This document shows, piece by piece, positions 56,259 through 63,224 of a stretch of DNA of 64,000 nucleotides. The stretch spans positions 6,201 to 70,200 of the forward strand of contig JAHFRW010000002.1 in the NCBI GenBank assembly GCA_023266055.1, written 5' to 3'. Within the stretch, counting starts at the first letter, position 1. Each line of letters opens with the position of its first letter. Made by a program: the position numbers and the translations under genes. The notes beneath the pieces were generated by a model, which had not been told where the DNA came from, ran no database searches, and saw only the letters and a program-made list of their open reading frames with translations. This DNA is from Gammaproteobacteria bacterium. Its GTDB lineage: Bacteria > Pseudomonadota > Gammaproteobacteria > Ga0077554 > Ga007554.

Positions 56259-57623
56259 ATGTTAAATACCGCTAGAAAAAAAGTATTGGTAGTGGATGAT
56301 GACCCGGGGTTGTTGCGGCTGCTGGATATTCGTCTGAAAACGGCCGGCTACGAGGTCATTACCGCAGACAGCGGTGAACAGGCCTTGGCTAAAATGACGG
56401 TCGCTCGCCCTGATGTTACCATCACCGATTTGCGCATGGGCGGCATGGACGGATTGGCGCTGTTTGATGCCATTCATGATCGTGATCCTACCTTGCCCGT
56501 GATTATTCTGACAGCGCATGGTTCTGTACCCGATGCGGTGCATGCCATGCGGCGCGGGGCATTCAGCTTTCTGACCAAGCCGTATGACAGTAAATCCTTA
56601 CTGGATCACGTTGAAAAAGCATCGCGCCTCAACGGTGATCATCAGCAGGCAGAGTCATCCCAGCAGGACACCCAATGGCGTCAAAGTATTATTACCCGCA
56701 GCCCATTAATGGAAGATGTGCTGGGCCAGGCGCGCCTGGTGGCCAGCAGTGATGCCAGTGTTTTTATTCATGGTGACAGTGGTACAGGTAAAGAACTGCT
56801 TGCCAAGGCCATTCATAAGGCCAGCCCTCGTAACGCCATGCCGTTTGTTGCTATTAACTGTGCAGCCATGCCGGAGTCGCTGCTTGAATCCGAACTATTT
56901 GGTTATGCGAAAGGTGCTTTTACCGGCGCTACCAAAAATCACAAGGGTTTATTTGAGGCGGCCGACAGAGGCACCTTGTTCCTGGATGAAATAGGTGACA
57001 TGCCGCTGGCATTCCAGGCCAAACTGTTGCGGGTATTGCAGGAGCGTGTGGTGCGTCCGGTGGGCTCTACGCAAGGCGTGCCGATAGATGTGCGTGTTAT
57101 CTCGGCGTCTCACCGCAATCTCGAAGAGCAGATGGCCAAGGGCGATTTCCGTGAGGATTTATATTACCGGCTGAATGTCGTGACCCTGGAATTACCCGCA
57201 TTGGCGCAACGGCGTGAAGATATACCGCTGCTTGCGACGCGTTTTCTTGCTCATCTGGCAGATAAAAATAAAAAGAATCTGGAAGGTTTTTCCTCTGAAG
57301 CCATGGAGCTGTTGGTCATTGCGCCGTGGCCGGGAAATGTTCGGCAGCTTCTCAATGTAGTCGAGCAGATGGTCGCCCTGTCTACGTCGCCGATTGTTCC
57401 CGCAAAACTGGTGCAAAAAGCATTGCGCGAGAAATCTTCGGATATCCCGTCGTTGGTGGAAGCCAAGGGGCGCTTTGAGCGGGAATATCTTGCCCAGCTT
57501 CTGCAAATTACAAATGGTAATGTGACGCAGGCGGCTCGTCTGGCCAAGCGCAACCGTACTGAATTTTACAAATTACTGCATCGTCACCATCTTGATCCTG
57601 CCTTGTTTAAATCTGCTTCATAA
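56259..57623 (+). CDS. glrR: GlrR/QseF-type sigma-54-dependent response regulator
   Basis: About 454 residues from the ATG at 56259, which starts cleanly before the receiver domain; the frame continues upstream through qseG without family sequence. Receiver: VLVVDDDPGLLRLLDIRL with the phospho-acceptor Asp in TITDLRMGGMDG. AAA+ domain: Walker A GDSGTGKELLAKAIH, the sigma-54 contact loop GAFTGA (intact) in YAKGAFTGATKNHKGLFEAADRGTLFLDEIGDMP, and Walker B. A Fis-type helix-turn-helix ends it (LLQITNGNVTQAARLAKRNRTEFYKLLHRH). Starts 7 bases after qseG. A candidate target promoter lies directly downstream. Confidence 0.93.
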   Translation: MLNTARKKVLVVDDDPGLLRLLDIRLKTAGYEVITADSGEQALAKMTVARPDVTITDLRMGGMDGLALFDAIHDRDPTLPVIILTAHGSVPDAVHAMRRGAFSFLTKPYDSKSLLDHVEKASRLNGDHQQAESSQQDTQWRQSIITRSPLMEDVLGQARLVASSDASVFIHGDSGTGKELLAKAIHKASPRNAMPFVAINCAAMPESLLESELFGYAKGAFTGATKNHKGLFEAADRGTLFLDEIGDMPLAFQAKLLRVLQERVVRPVGSTQGVPIDVRVISASHRNLEEQMAKGDFREDLYYRLNVVTLELPALAQRREDIPLLATRFLAHLADKNKKNLEGFSSEAMELLVIAPWPGNVRQLLNVVEQMVALSTSPIVPAKLVQKALREKSSDIPSLVEAKGRFEREYLAQLLQITNGNVTQAARLAKRNRTEFYKLLHRHHLDPALFKSAS

Positions 57624-57681
57624 TCTCGCCCGTTTTTGTTGATCCACGCCAGCCTCTCAGGCTGGAATCAGTGATATGACG

Positions 57682-57727
57682 TAATGAGGTTTAAGCGTCT
57701 CTTTTTTGAGACACTTAAACCTCATTA
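57682..57727. repeat. Long inverted repeat: glrR terminator and/or activator site
   Basis: Nineteen base pairs with one mismatch (TAATGAGGTTTAAG-c-GTCTC / GAGAC-a-CTTAAACCTCATTA) around a T6 loop. No T-run follows, so it is not a textbook terminator. Its centre contains CGTC-N10-GACA (57696-57713), one base from the TGTC-N10-GACA site known for GlrR. Confidence 0.7.
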
Positions 57728-57874
57728 AAATCATGTGGATACCTTTGGCTCCCGAAATTGCGTTTCAATATGGCAACGCCTGCTGGTCGTTTCGTGGCCA
57801 TAAATGCTGGTTTTTTGCCATGGCATAGTCTTAAAATCATATTAAATTATTGATATTTAATAATTTAATATTTA

Positions 57875-57892
57875 TTGGCACGACACTTGCTT
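57875..57892 (+). promoter_or_regulatory. Sigma-54 (-24/-12) promoter
   Basis: TTGGCACGACACTTGCTT has the invariant GG (57877-57878) and GC (57889-57890) separated by exactly 10 bases, an essentially perfect sigma-54 consensus. Expected start near 57902. It lies ~250 bases after the gene for a sigma-54 activator with an intact GAFTGA loop. Confidence 0.88.
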
Positions 57893-57965
57893 TAATGTAA
57901 ACAGCTAGGGAGTTTTTATTATCCAGGGATTGGATTTTGTTTACTTGCATGTAAGTGGGATCGTG

Positions 57966-57992
57966 CTTTCCCTAAGGAAGGGGTTTTATTTG
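57966..57992 (+). terminator. Leader hairpin with T-rich tail (possible attenuator or sRNA end)
   Basis: A six-pair stem, CTTTCC ctaa GGAAGG, is followed by GGTTTTATTT. It would end a transcript of about 90 nt begun at the sigma-54 promoter. The stem is short, so read-through is likely. Confidence 0.4.
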
Positions 57993-57993
57993 T

Positions 57994-58013
57994 CACCCCT
58001 CCAGAGGGGGGTG
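57994..58013 (+). other. GC-rich leader hairpin upstream of the EF-hand gene
   Basis: CACCCCTC caga GGGGGGTG gives eight pairs (one G-U) with a tetraloop, 34 bases before the ATG. It directly follows the T-rich hairpin and may shape translation or mRNA stability. Confidence 0.5.
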
Positions 58014-58046
58014 GTGAATAGGGTTATAAGTTACGAGGATGATGTG

Positions 58047-58376
58047 ATGGATAGAGCACTTTTTCGGAAAAAAAGGAATTTACTTATGTACCATAAAGAA
58101 AACGTATTTTTGAACTGGATATTGGTTGGGTTGTTAATTGTTTCTGGTGCCGCTTTTGCTCAAGGTGTTATGGGTGATGGCAAGGATGCAACACCTGATT
58201 TTGCCAAGCTCGATATTGATGCTGATGGTTTTGTAACAGCCGCCGAAGCCCGGCAAGCCTCAGGGCTCTCCGAGATGTTTGGAAGTGTGGACAGTAACAG
58301 TGATGGCAAGCTGGATGCTGGTGAATATGCCGAGTATCAGGCGCAGGTAAAAAGCGGCGCATCTTCGAGCCATTGA
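58047..58376 (+). CDS. Small exported EF-hand protein
   Basis: About 109 residues from the ATG at 58047, chosen for the AGGA at 58036-58039. A later ATG at 58086 would give a shorter signal. After a basic n-region comes the hydrophobic core NWILVGLLIVSGAAFAQ with cleavage after AFA. The mature protein has two EF-hand-type calcium loops: DIDADGFVTAAE and DSNSDGKLDAGE, the second close to the full consensus. Expected to be periplasmic and to bind calcium; its partner is unknown. It is transcribed from a sigma-54 promoter next to glrR and ends before a strong terminator. Confidence 0.85.
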   Translation: MDRALFRKKRNLLMYHKENVFLNWILVGLLIVSGAAFAQGVMGDGKDATPDFAKLDIDADGFVTAAEARQASGLSEMFGSVDSNSDGKLDAGEYAEYQAQVKSGASSSH

Positions 58377-58726
58377 GGATATTGCAGTAACTAAAAGTTT
58401 CCCTGCCTTTTTTCAAGCGTATCTTTGCTTGAAAATCTGGCTGCTCTTTTCAGAGCGGCATAGGCAGGCCCGGTGTTTTACCCCCCTTGTGCGGCTGAAT
58501 AAGCCGCATTTTTTTTGCCTGTTCTTAATGAGGGCGGGGGAGATCGGGCGTTACCCTTGATGTATATTCATGATAGTATTACCCTCTTTGCCAGAGAAAG
58601 TTCGGGTAATTTCGTCCTGATGTTTTCAGGCTGACATAAGACGAAGCGCATGGCCCTGTAATGTTACGTGTGTTTTCATCATTCGGTGTGTGAACCTAGA
58701 TGGCGTCATGTTAATAGTATTGAAGA
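58377..58726. other. Structured intergenic region before ybgC
   Basis: 350 bases without a gene. Three stem-loops follow the EF-hand stop: TTTTCAAGC / GCTTGAAAA (58410-58435), CTGCTCT / AGAGCGG (about 58441-58458), and the strong terminator at 58490-58516. The remaining ~210 bases must contain the tol-pal promoter; I could not pick boxes with confidence. Confidence 0.55.
58490..58516 (+). terminator. Rho-independent terminator after the EF-hand gene
   Basis: TGCGGCT gaata AGCCGCA, a perfect seven-pair GC-rich stem, is followed by eight T. It separates the EF-hand transcript from the tol-pal operon. Confidence 0.9.
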
Positions 58727-59194
58727 ATGGTGGGGAGCCCTCTGGCGGTGTATCAATTTCAATGGCCTGTACGGGTTTACTACGAAGATACTGATAGCGG
58801 TGGTGTGGTCTACTATGCTAATTATCTGAAATTCATGGAGCGGGCGCGCAGTGAGTGGTTGCGTAGCCTGGGTGTGGAACAAGATGCTCTGCTGGCCCGC
58901 GAAGGCGTGATTTTTGCGGTTCGGTCGGCGCACCTGGAGTATCTGAAGCCGGCACATTTCAATGATCTACTGTCCGTGAGCGTCATTGTTGAGCAGTGGG
59001 GGCGCGCCAGTATCACTTTTGAGCAGCAGGTGGTGCGATCTGCCACGCCACCTGTCCGCCATGACAATGACCGGGAACCCCTGTTATGTTGTACCGGGCG
59101 TGTTAAAATCGCTTGTCTGGATAGCAGTACCTTGCGCGCTCGTCCTATCCCGTCTACTATCCGCACAAGAATTTCTGTTGGAGATGTTTCGTGA
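58727..59194 (+). CDS. ybgC: YbgC, tol-pal-associated acyl-CoA thioesterase
   Basis: Hot-dog fold thioesterase of 155 residues acting on short acyl-CoA, regularly first in the tol-pal operon. FQWPVRVYYEDTDSGGVVYYANYLKFMERARSEWL carries the 4HBT motif with the catalytic Asp in YEDTD. The ribosome site before the ATG is weak; a GTG at 58748 behind GGGGAG is a credible alternative start. Its stop overlaps the tolQ GTG. Confidence 0.93.
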   Translation: MVGSPLAVYQFQWPVRVYYEDTDSGGVVYYANYLKFMERARSEWLRSLGVEQDALLAREGVIFAVRSAHLEYLKPAHFNDLLSVSVIVEQWGRASITFEQQVVRSATPPVRHDNDREPLLCCTGRVKIACLDSSTLRARPIPSTIRTRISVGDVS

Positions 59195-59874
59195 CTGCTG
59201 ATTTATCGTTGTTGCACCTGGTTGTTAATGCCAGCGTGTTAGTGCAGCTGGTGATGTTGTTATTGCTGGTAATATCCGTGGTGTCATGGAGCATGATTTT
59301 TCGCAAATGGGCCGCGATGAAAAATGCCCGTCGGGCGGCGGTTGAGTTTGAAACACGGTTCTGGTCAGGCAGTGATTTAAACAGCCTGTATCGCGAAGTG
59401 ACCCAAAAACAGGGAGCCTTGTCGGGCCTGGAAGGCATTTTTGGAGCGGGTTTCAAGGAGTTTGCACAATTACGTAAACAGTCGAGTGCTGATCCGATGG
59501 CTGTGCTGGAAGGGTCTCAGCGCGCCATGCGTGTGGCGCTGAGTCGCGAGATTGACGTGCTGGAAACACATTTGCCGTTTCTTGCGACCGTCGGTTCCAC
59601 CAGTCCTTATATCGGTCTGTTTGGCACCGTGTGGGGGATCATGAATTCATTCCGTGGCTTGGGTAACGTGCATCAGGCAACGCTGGCGATGGTCGCTCCC
59701 GGTATTGCCGAGGCGCTGATCGCGACGGCCATGGGGCTGTTTGCGGCGATACCGGCAGTGATTGCCTATAATCGTTACAATAATGATGTGGAGCGCCTGA
59801 TTAATCGTTATGAAACCTTTCTTGATGAATTTTCTACGCTCTTGCAGCGGCATGCTCATCAGGCTGTGGGATAG
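59191..59874 (+). CDS. tolQ: TolQ, Tol-Pal proton-channel subunit
   Basis: A 227-residue inner-membrane protein of the TolQ/ExbB/MotA family. With TolR it uses the proton gradient to drive TolA during outer-membrane constriction. Three membrane segments: VNASVLVQLVMLLLLVISVVSWSMIF; FLATVGSTSPYIGLFGTVWGIM; GIAEALIATAMGLFAAIPAVIAYNRY. A conserved Thr (TVGSTSPYIGLFGTVWG) lines the proton path. It starts with GTG overlapping the ybgC stop (GTGA). Confidence 0.97.
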   Translation: MTADLSLLHLVVNASVLVQLVMLLLLVISVVSWSMIFRKWAAMKNARRAAVEFETRFWSGSDLNSLYREVTQKQGALSGLEGIFGAGFKEFAQLRKQSSADPMAVLEGSQRAMRVALSREIDVLETHLPFLATVGSTSPYIGLFGTVWGIMNSFRGLGNVHQATLAMVAPGIAEALIATAMGLFAAIPAVIAYNRYNNDVERLINRYETFLDEFSTLLQRHAHQAVG

Positions 59875-59950
59875 TGCGCATGTTGAGTGAACTGTACAGG
59901 CATTCTCCGGCGCGATCATTGCGCGCATTTATAACATACCCAGGTTAGCC

Positions 59951-60385
59951 ATGGCACGCCCCCGTATCCGCAAGCGCCCCATGGCTGAAATCAACGTCGT
60001 GCCCTACATTGATGTTATGTTGGTGCTGTTGGTTATTTTCATGATTACGGCACCTTTGCTCACGCAGGGTGTCAAAGTGGAGTTGCCCAGGGCAGATGCC
60101 GCGCCGGTGGAAAATGAAAACGAGGAGCCCCTGATCGTTACCATAGATGCTGCGGGAAATTATCATTTGAACATTGGCGATGATAACCGCAAAGGGGTTG
60201 AAGCTGAGGTGTTAAAAAAACGGGTTTCTATCGTGTTGCGGCGTAAACCCGGGACGCAGGTGCTGGTGCGGGGTGACAAGGATGTGAATTACGGTAAAGT
60301 CATTACGGCCATGGCGCTGCTGAAGCAGGCGGGTGTAGAAAGTGTGGGGCTGGTAACCGAACCTGCAGATAAAGTAACCCGATAA
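59951..60385 (+). CDS. tolR: TolR, Tol-Pal proton-channel subunit
   Basis: A 144-residue protein of the ExbD/TolR family with one N-terminal membrane helix (MAEINVVPYIDVMLVLLVIFMITAPLLTQGVKVELP). The essential proton-carrying Asp is in PYIDVMLV. The periplasmic domain follows (GTQVLVRGDKDVNYGKVITAMALLKQAGVESVGLVTEP). It is 76 bases after tolQ and 2 bases before tolA. Confidence 0.97.
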   Translation: MARPRIRKRPMAEINVVPYIDVMLVLLVIFMITAPLLTQGVKVELPRADAAPVENENEEPLIVTIDAAGNYHLNIGDDNRKGVEAEVLKKRVSIVLRRKPGTQVLVRGDKDVNYGKVITAMALLKQAGVESVGLVTEPADKVTR

Positions 60386-60387
60386 TC

Positions 60388-61293
60388 ATGCATGGTTATA
60401 CCCGCATGACTACAAAGGAATCTTCGAGTTCGCACGTACCCAATTTACGTGCGGTAGGCTATGCAGTGCTGGTGCATGTGGCATTAATTGCGTTGCTGGT
60501 AGTGAGCCTGGACTGGGCACCTAAAGTGACCTCCAAACCCCCGATGCAGGTCATGCAGGCCGTGGTCATGGATGAACCGCAGTTGCTGCGTGCTTCAGCT
60601 AAAAAAGAGCCTGACCCACGCCCGCAGGAGCAGGAACGATTACAGGCACAGAAAGAACAACAGCGTCGTGAGGAACAAAAACAGCAGGAGCGTGTCCAAC
60701 AGCAGGCCGAGGAAAAAGAGCAGCAAAAACGGACTATTGCCGGGCAGGAAGTGCTCAAGAAGCAGCAGGCCCTGCGTCAGGAAAACCTGAAAAAAGAGCA
60801 GGAAGTGCGGGAAAAGCAGGCGGCACAGGAAAAAAAGGACAAACAGACCGCCGAGCTGGAGGCAAAACGTAAAGCCGAGGCAGAGCATCAGGCGGAACAA
60901 AAGCGCCGTGCCGAAAACAAGCGTCGTATTGAAGCGGAAGAAGACGCCTTGCAGGAACAGCTTGCGGCAGAGCAGCAACGTCGTGATAGTGAGCGTGAAA
61001 GAGCAGCAAAAACAGCGCTGGCTAAATTCAGCATACTCATCAAGCAAAAAGTAGAGCGCAACTGGTTGCGTCCACAAACGGCGCGCCAGGGGATGTCATG
61101 CAAAGTGCTGGTGCGTTTGACTGCCAAGGGTGAAGTATTGCTGGCGCGCGTGGTAGAAAGCAGCGGTGACACTGCCTATGATCGGTCAGTGGAAGCGGCC
61201 GTATATAAAGCTTCACCGTTGCCGTTGCCTCCGGACGTGACGTTATTTGATTATTTTCGTGAAATTAATTTTGTATTCAAACCCGAAGAGTAA
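60388..61293 (+). CDS. tolA: TolA, trans-periplasmic Tol-Pal protein
   Basis: A 301-residue protein. An N-terminal membrane helix (AVGYAVLVHVALIALLVVSLDWAP) contacts TolQR. A long Lys/Gln/Glu-rich helix (about 75-205, with runs such as EQQRREEQKQQERVQQQAEEKEQQ) crosses the periplasm. The C-terminal TonB-like domain (KQKVERNWLRPQTARQGMSCKVLVRLTAKGEVLLARVVESSGDTAYDRSVEAAV) reaches TolB/Pal. A second start at 60406 is possible. The biased composition creates a long open frame on the opposite strand that is not a gene. Confidence 0.95.
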   Translation: MHGYTRMTTKESSSSHVPNLRAVGYAVLVHVALIALLVVSLDWAPKVTSKPPMQVMQAVVMDEPQLLRASAKKEPDPRPQEQERLQAQKEQQRREEQKQQERVQQQAEEKEQQKRTIAGQEVLKKQQALRQENLKKEQEVREKQAAQEKKDKQTAELEAKRKAEAEHQAEQKRRAENKRRIEAEEDALQEQLAAEQQRRDSERERAAKTALAKFSILIKQKVERNWLRPQTARQGMSCKVLVRLTAKGEVLLARVVESSGDTAYDRSVEAAVYKASPLPLPPDVTLFDYFREINFVFKPEE

Positions 61294-61296
61294 GGC

Positions 61297-62604
61297 ATGA
61301 TATTGCGGAAAATAACACTGTTGTTTTTGTTGCTGGGCATGGTGTTGACGCACCCCGCCCGCAGCGCGCTGACGATTGAAATTACCGGGGGTACGGAAGG
61401 CGCTCAACCGATTGCGATTGTGCCGTTTGGCTGGGACGGCGGAGGTGGATTGCCGGCGGATGTTGCCGAGATTATTGCTGCTGATTTGCATCGTAGCGGT
61501 CATTTTGCCCCATTGCCCAAAGAGGATTTGATTTCGCAGCCGCATGAAGGGCCGCGCATTAATTTTGCGGACTGGCGAGCGTTGGGTACGCCTAATATTG
61601 TGGTGGGTAAAATACGCCCCTCAGGCGGTGGTTATATGGTGCAGTTTCAATTATTTGATGTCTTCAAGGGCGTTCAGCTGACGGGTTACAGTATTGCGTC
61701 GAATGCTCAGGAGTTGCGCCGTACGGCCCATCAAATCAGTGATCTGATTTATGAAACGCTTACCGGGCAGCCCGGTGCGTTCGCAACTCGGATCGCGTAC
61801 GTTACCGAGACCCAAGTGGGAGGGAAGAGCCGTTATTCATTGTACGTGGCGGATGCGGATGGCTACAATCCGATTCCTGTACTGCATTCTCCTGCGCCCT
61901 TGATGTCGCCCAGCTGGTCGCCGGATGGCAAGCAATTAGCCTATGTGTCGTTTGAGCGTCATCGCTCTGAAATCTATATTCATGACCTTGCCACGCGGCA
62001 GCGTGATCTGGTGGCTTCTTCGCAGGGCCTCAATAGTGCGCCGGCATGGTCGCAGGATGGGCGGCGCATGGCATTGGTGTTATCCAAGGACGGCAATCCC
62101 GAGATTTATATTTTAAATATAAAAGACAAGACATTGTATCGAGTCACAAACAACCCGGCGATTGATACTGAACCTTCCTGGATGCCGGGGGGTACCCAAT
62201 TGGTATTTACTTCAGATCGTGGGGGTAAGCCCCAGATTTATCAGGTTTCTGTTAATGGTGGAAAATCGAAACGCCTCACATTTGAGGGGGACTATAACGC
62301 GCATGGCGTCGTGTCGCCGGATGGGCGCTTCCTGACCATGGTGACTGGGCAGGGGAGTCGTTTCCGTATTGCAGTTCAAAATCTAAGCAACAACGAGTTG
62401 CGTATTTTAACCGATACGCGGCTTGATGAGTCCCCGAGTTTCGCCCCCAACGGTGCTATAATTGTGTATGCTACCGAGGTGGGTAATCGGGGGGTATTGG
62501 CAATGGTGTCTCTGGACGGCGCTGTGCGTCAGCGCCTCACTCAGACAGAAGGGGATGCGCGCGAGCCTGCGTGGGGGCCGCAGACCCATCGTATTAAACC
62601 GTAA
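61297..62604 (+). CDS. tolB: TolB, periplasmic Tol-Pal beta-propeller protein
   Basis: 435 residues with a signal peptide (MILRKITLLFLLLGMVLTHPARSALTIEI). The N-terminal domain (AQPIAIVPFGWDGGGGLPADVAEIIAADLHRSGHFAPL) is the TolA-binding part. A six-bladed propeller follows with repeated SPSWSPDGKQLAYVSF, APAWSQDGRRMAL, EPSWMPGGTQLVFTSDRGGKPQIYQV and SPSFAPNGAIIVYAT motifs, the Pal-binding part. It begins 4 bases after tolA with GAGTAAGG as ribosome site. Confidence 0.97.
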   Translation: MILRKITLLFLLLGMVLTHPARSALTIEITGGTEGAQPIAIVPFGWDGGGGLPADVAEIIAADLHRSGHFAPLPKEDLISQPHEGPRINFADWRALGTPNIVVGKIRPSGGGYMVQFQLFDVFKGVQLTGYSIASNAQELRRTAHQISDLIYETLTGQPGAFATRIAYVTETQVGGKSRYSLYVADADGYNPIPVLHSPAPLMSPSWSPDGKQLAYVSFERHRSEIYIHDLATRQRDLVASSQGLNSAPAWSQDGRRMALVLSKDGNPEIYILNIKDKTLYRVTNNPAIDTEPSWMPGGTQLVFTSDRGGKPQIYQVSVNGGKSKRLTFEGDYNAHGVVSPDGRFLTMVTGQGSRFRIAVQNLSNNELRILTDTRLDESPSFAPNGAIIVYATEVGNRGVLAMVSLDGAVRQRLTQTEGDAREPAWGPQTHRIKP

Positions 62605-62640
62605 TTAATTAAAATGTAAAAAATAAAGGAGCATGTTTTT

Positions 62641-63204
62641 ATGAAGCGTTATATGAACTTATTAATGGTTTTGGTTCCTGTAGCCGTGCTGGCGGGGTGT
62701 TCATCAACAAAAGTGGCAGAAAAACCCGCACCGGTAGAAGATCGTACCGCCGCTGTAGCCACTACAAAACCCTCTGCACCAGTAACTTCGGGTGTTGAGG
62801 TGCTTGCGGCACCTGACAAGGGGAATTTTTCAGGAGATGCAGTGGTTGATCCGATGAAGGATGCCACAGGCCTGCTCGGCAAAAAAGTCGTTTACTTCAA
62901 GTTTGATAGCAGTGAGATTCTTGACGATGGTCTTGCCATTGTTGATGCACACGCTGCCCATATGATTAAAAACACCAAGCTCTCGATAACGCTGGAAGGC
63001 CATGCTGATGAGCGTGGTTCACGTGAGTATAATCTTGCGCTGGGTGAAAACCGCGCCAAATCGGTCCAGCAATTGATGCAGCTTCGCGGTGTACCCGCCA
63101 GCCGAATCAGTGTTGTCAGTTTTGGTGAGGAACGTGCAATCGATATGGGACATGACGAGTCCGCATGGGCCAAAAATCGTCGCGTTGAACTGGTTTACAA
63201 GTAA
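62641..63204 (+). CDS. pal: Pal, peptidoglycan-associated lipoprotein
   Basis: A 187-residue outer-membrane lipoprotein. The signal peptide ends in the lipobox VLAGC (Cys20), followed by a Pro/Ala-rich linker. The OmpA-like domain that grips diaminopimelate of peptidoglycan has YFKFDSSEI, LEGHADERGSREYNLALGENRAKSVQQLMQLRGV and the C-terminal WAKNRRVELVYK. AGGAG precedes the ATG. Followed by cpoB after about 20 bases. Confidence 0.97.
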   Translation: MKRYMNLLMVLVPVAVLAGCSSTKVAEKPAPVEDRTAAVATTKPSAPVTSGVEVLAAPDKGNFSGDAVVDPMKDATGLLGKKVVYFKFDSSEILDDGLAIVDAHAAHMIKNTKLSITLEGHADERGSREYNLALGENRAKSVQQLMQLRGVPASRISVVSFGEERAIDMGHDESAWAKNRRVELVYK

Positions 63205-63224
63205 CGAGAATTAAAATAATCGTG

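Larger units (their letters stand above)
57624..58046. other. Regulatory region between glrR and the EF-hand gene
   Basis: 423 bases without a coding gene. In order they hold a long inverted repeat (57682-57727), an AT-rich block (57830-57875), a sigma-54 promoter (57875-57892) and a structured leader with two hairpins (57966-58013) before the EF-hand start. Confidence 0.65.

Noticed and set aside
60640..61077. Long open frame on the minus strand across tolA
   Set aside because: It is a by-product of the Lys/Gln/Glu-rich codon repeats of TolA; the predicted product is an implausible Leu/Phe run.
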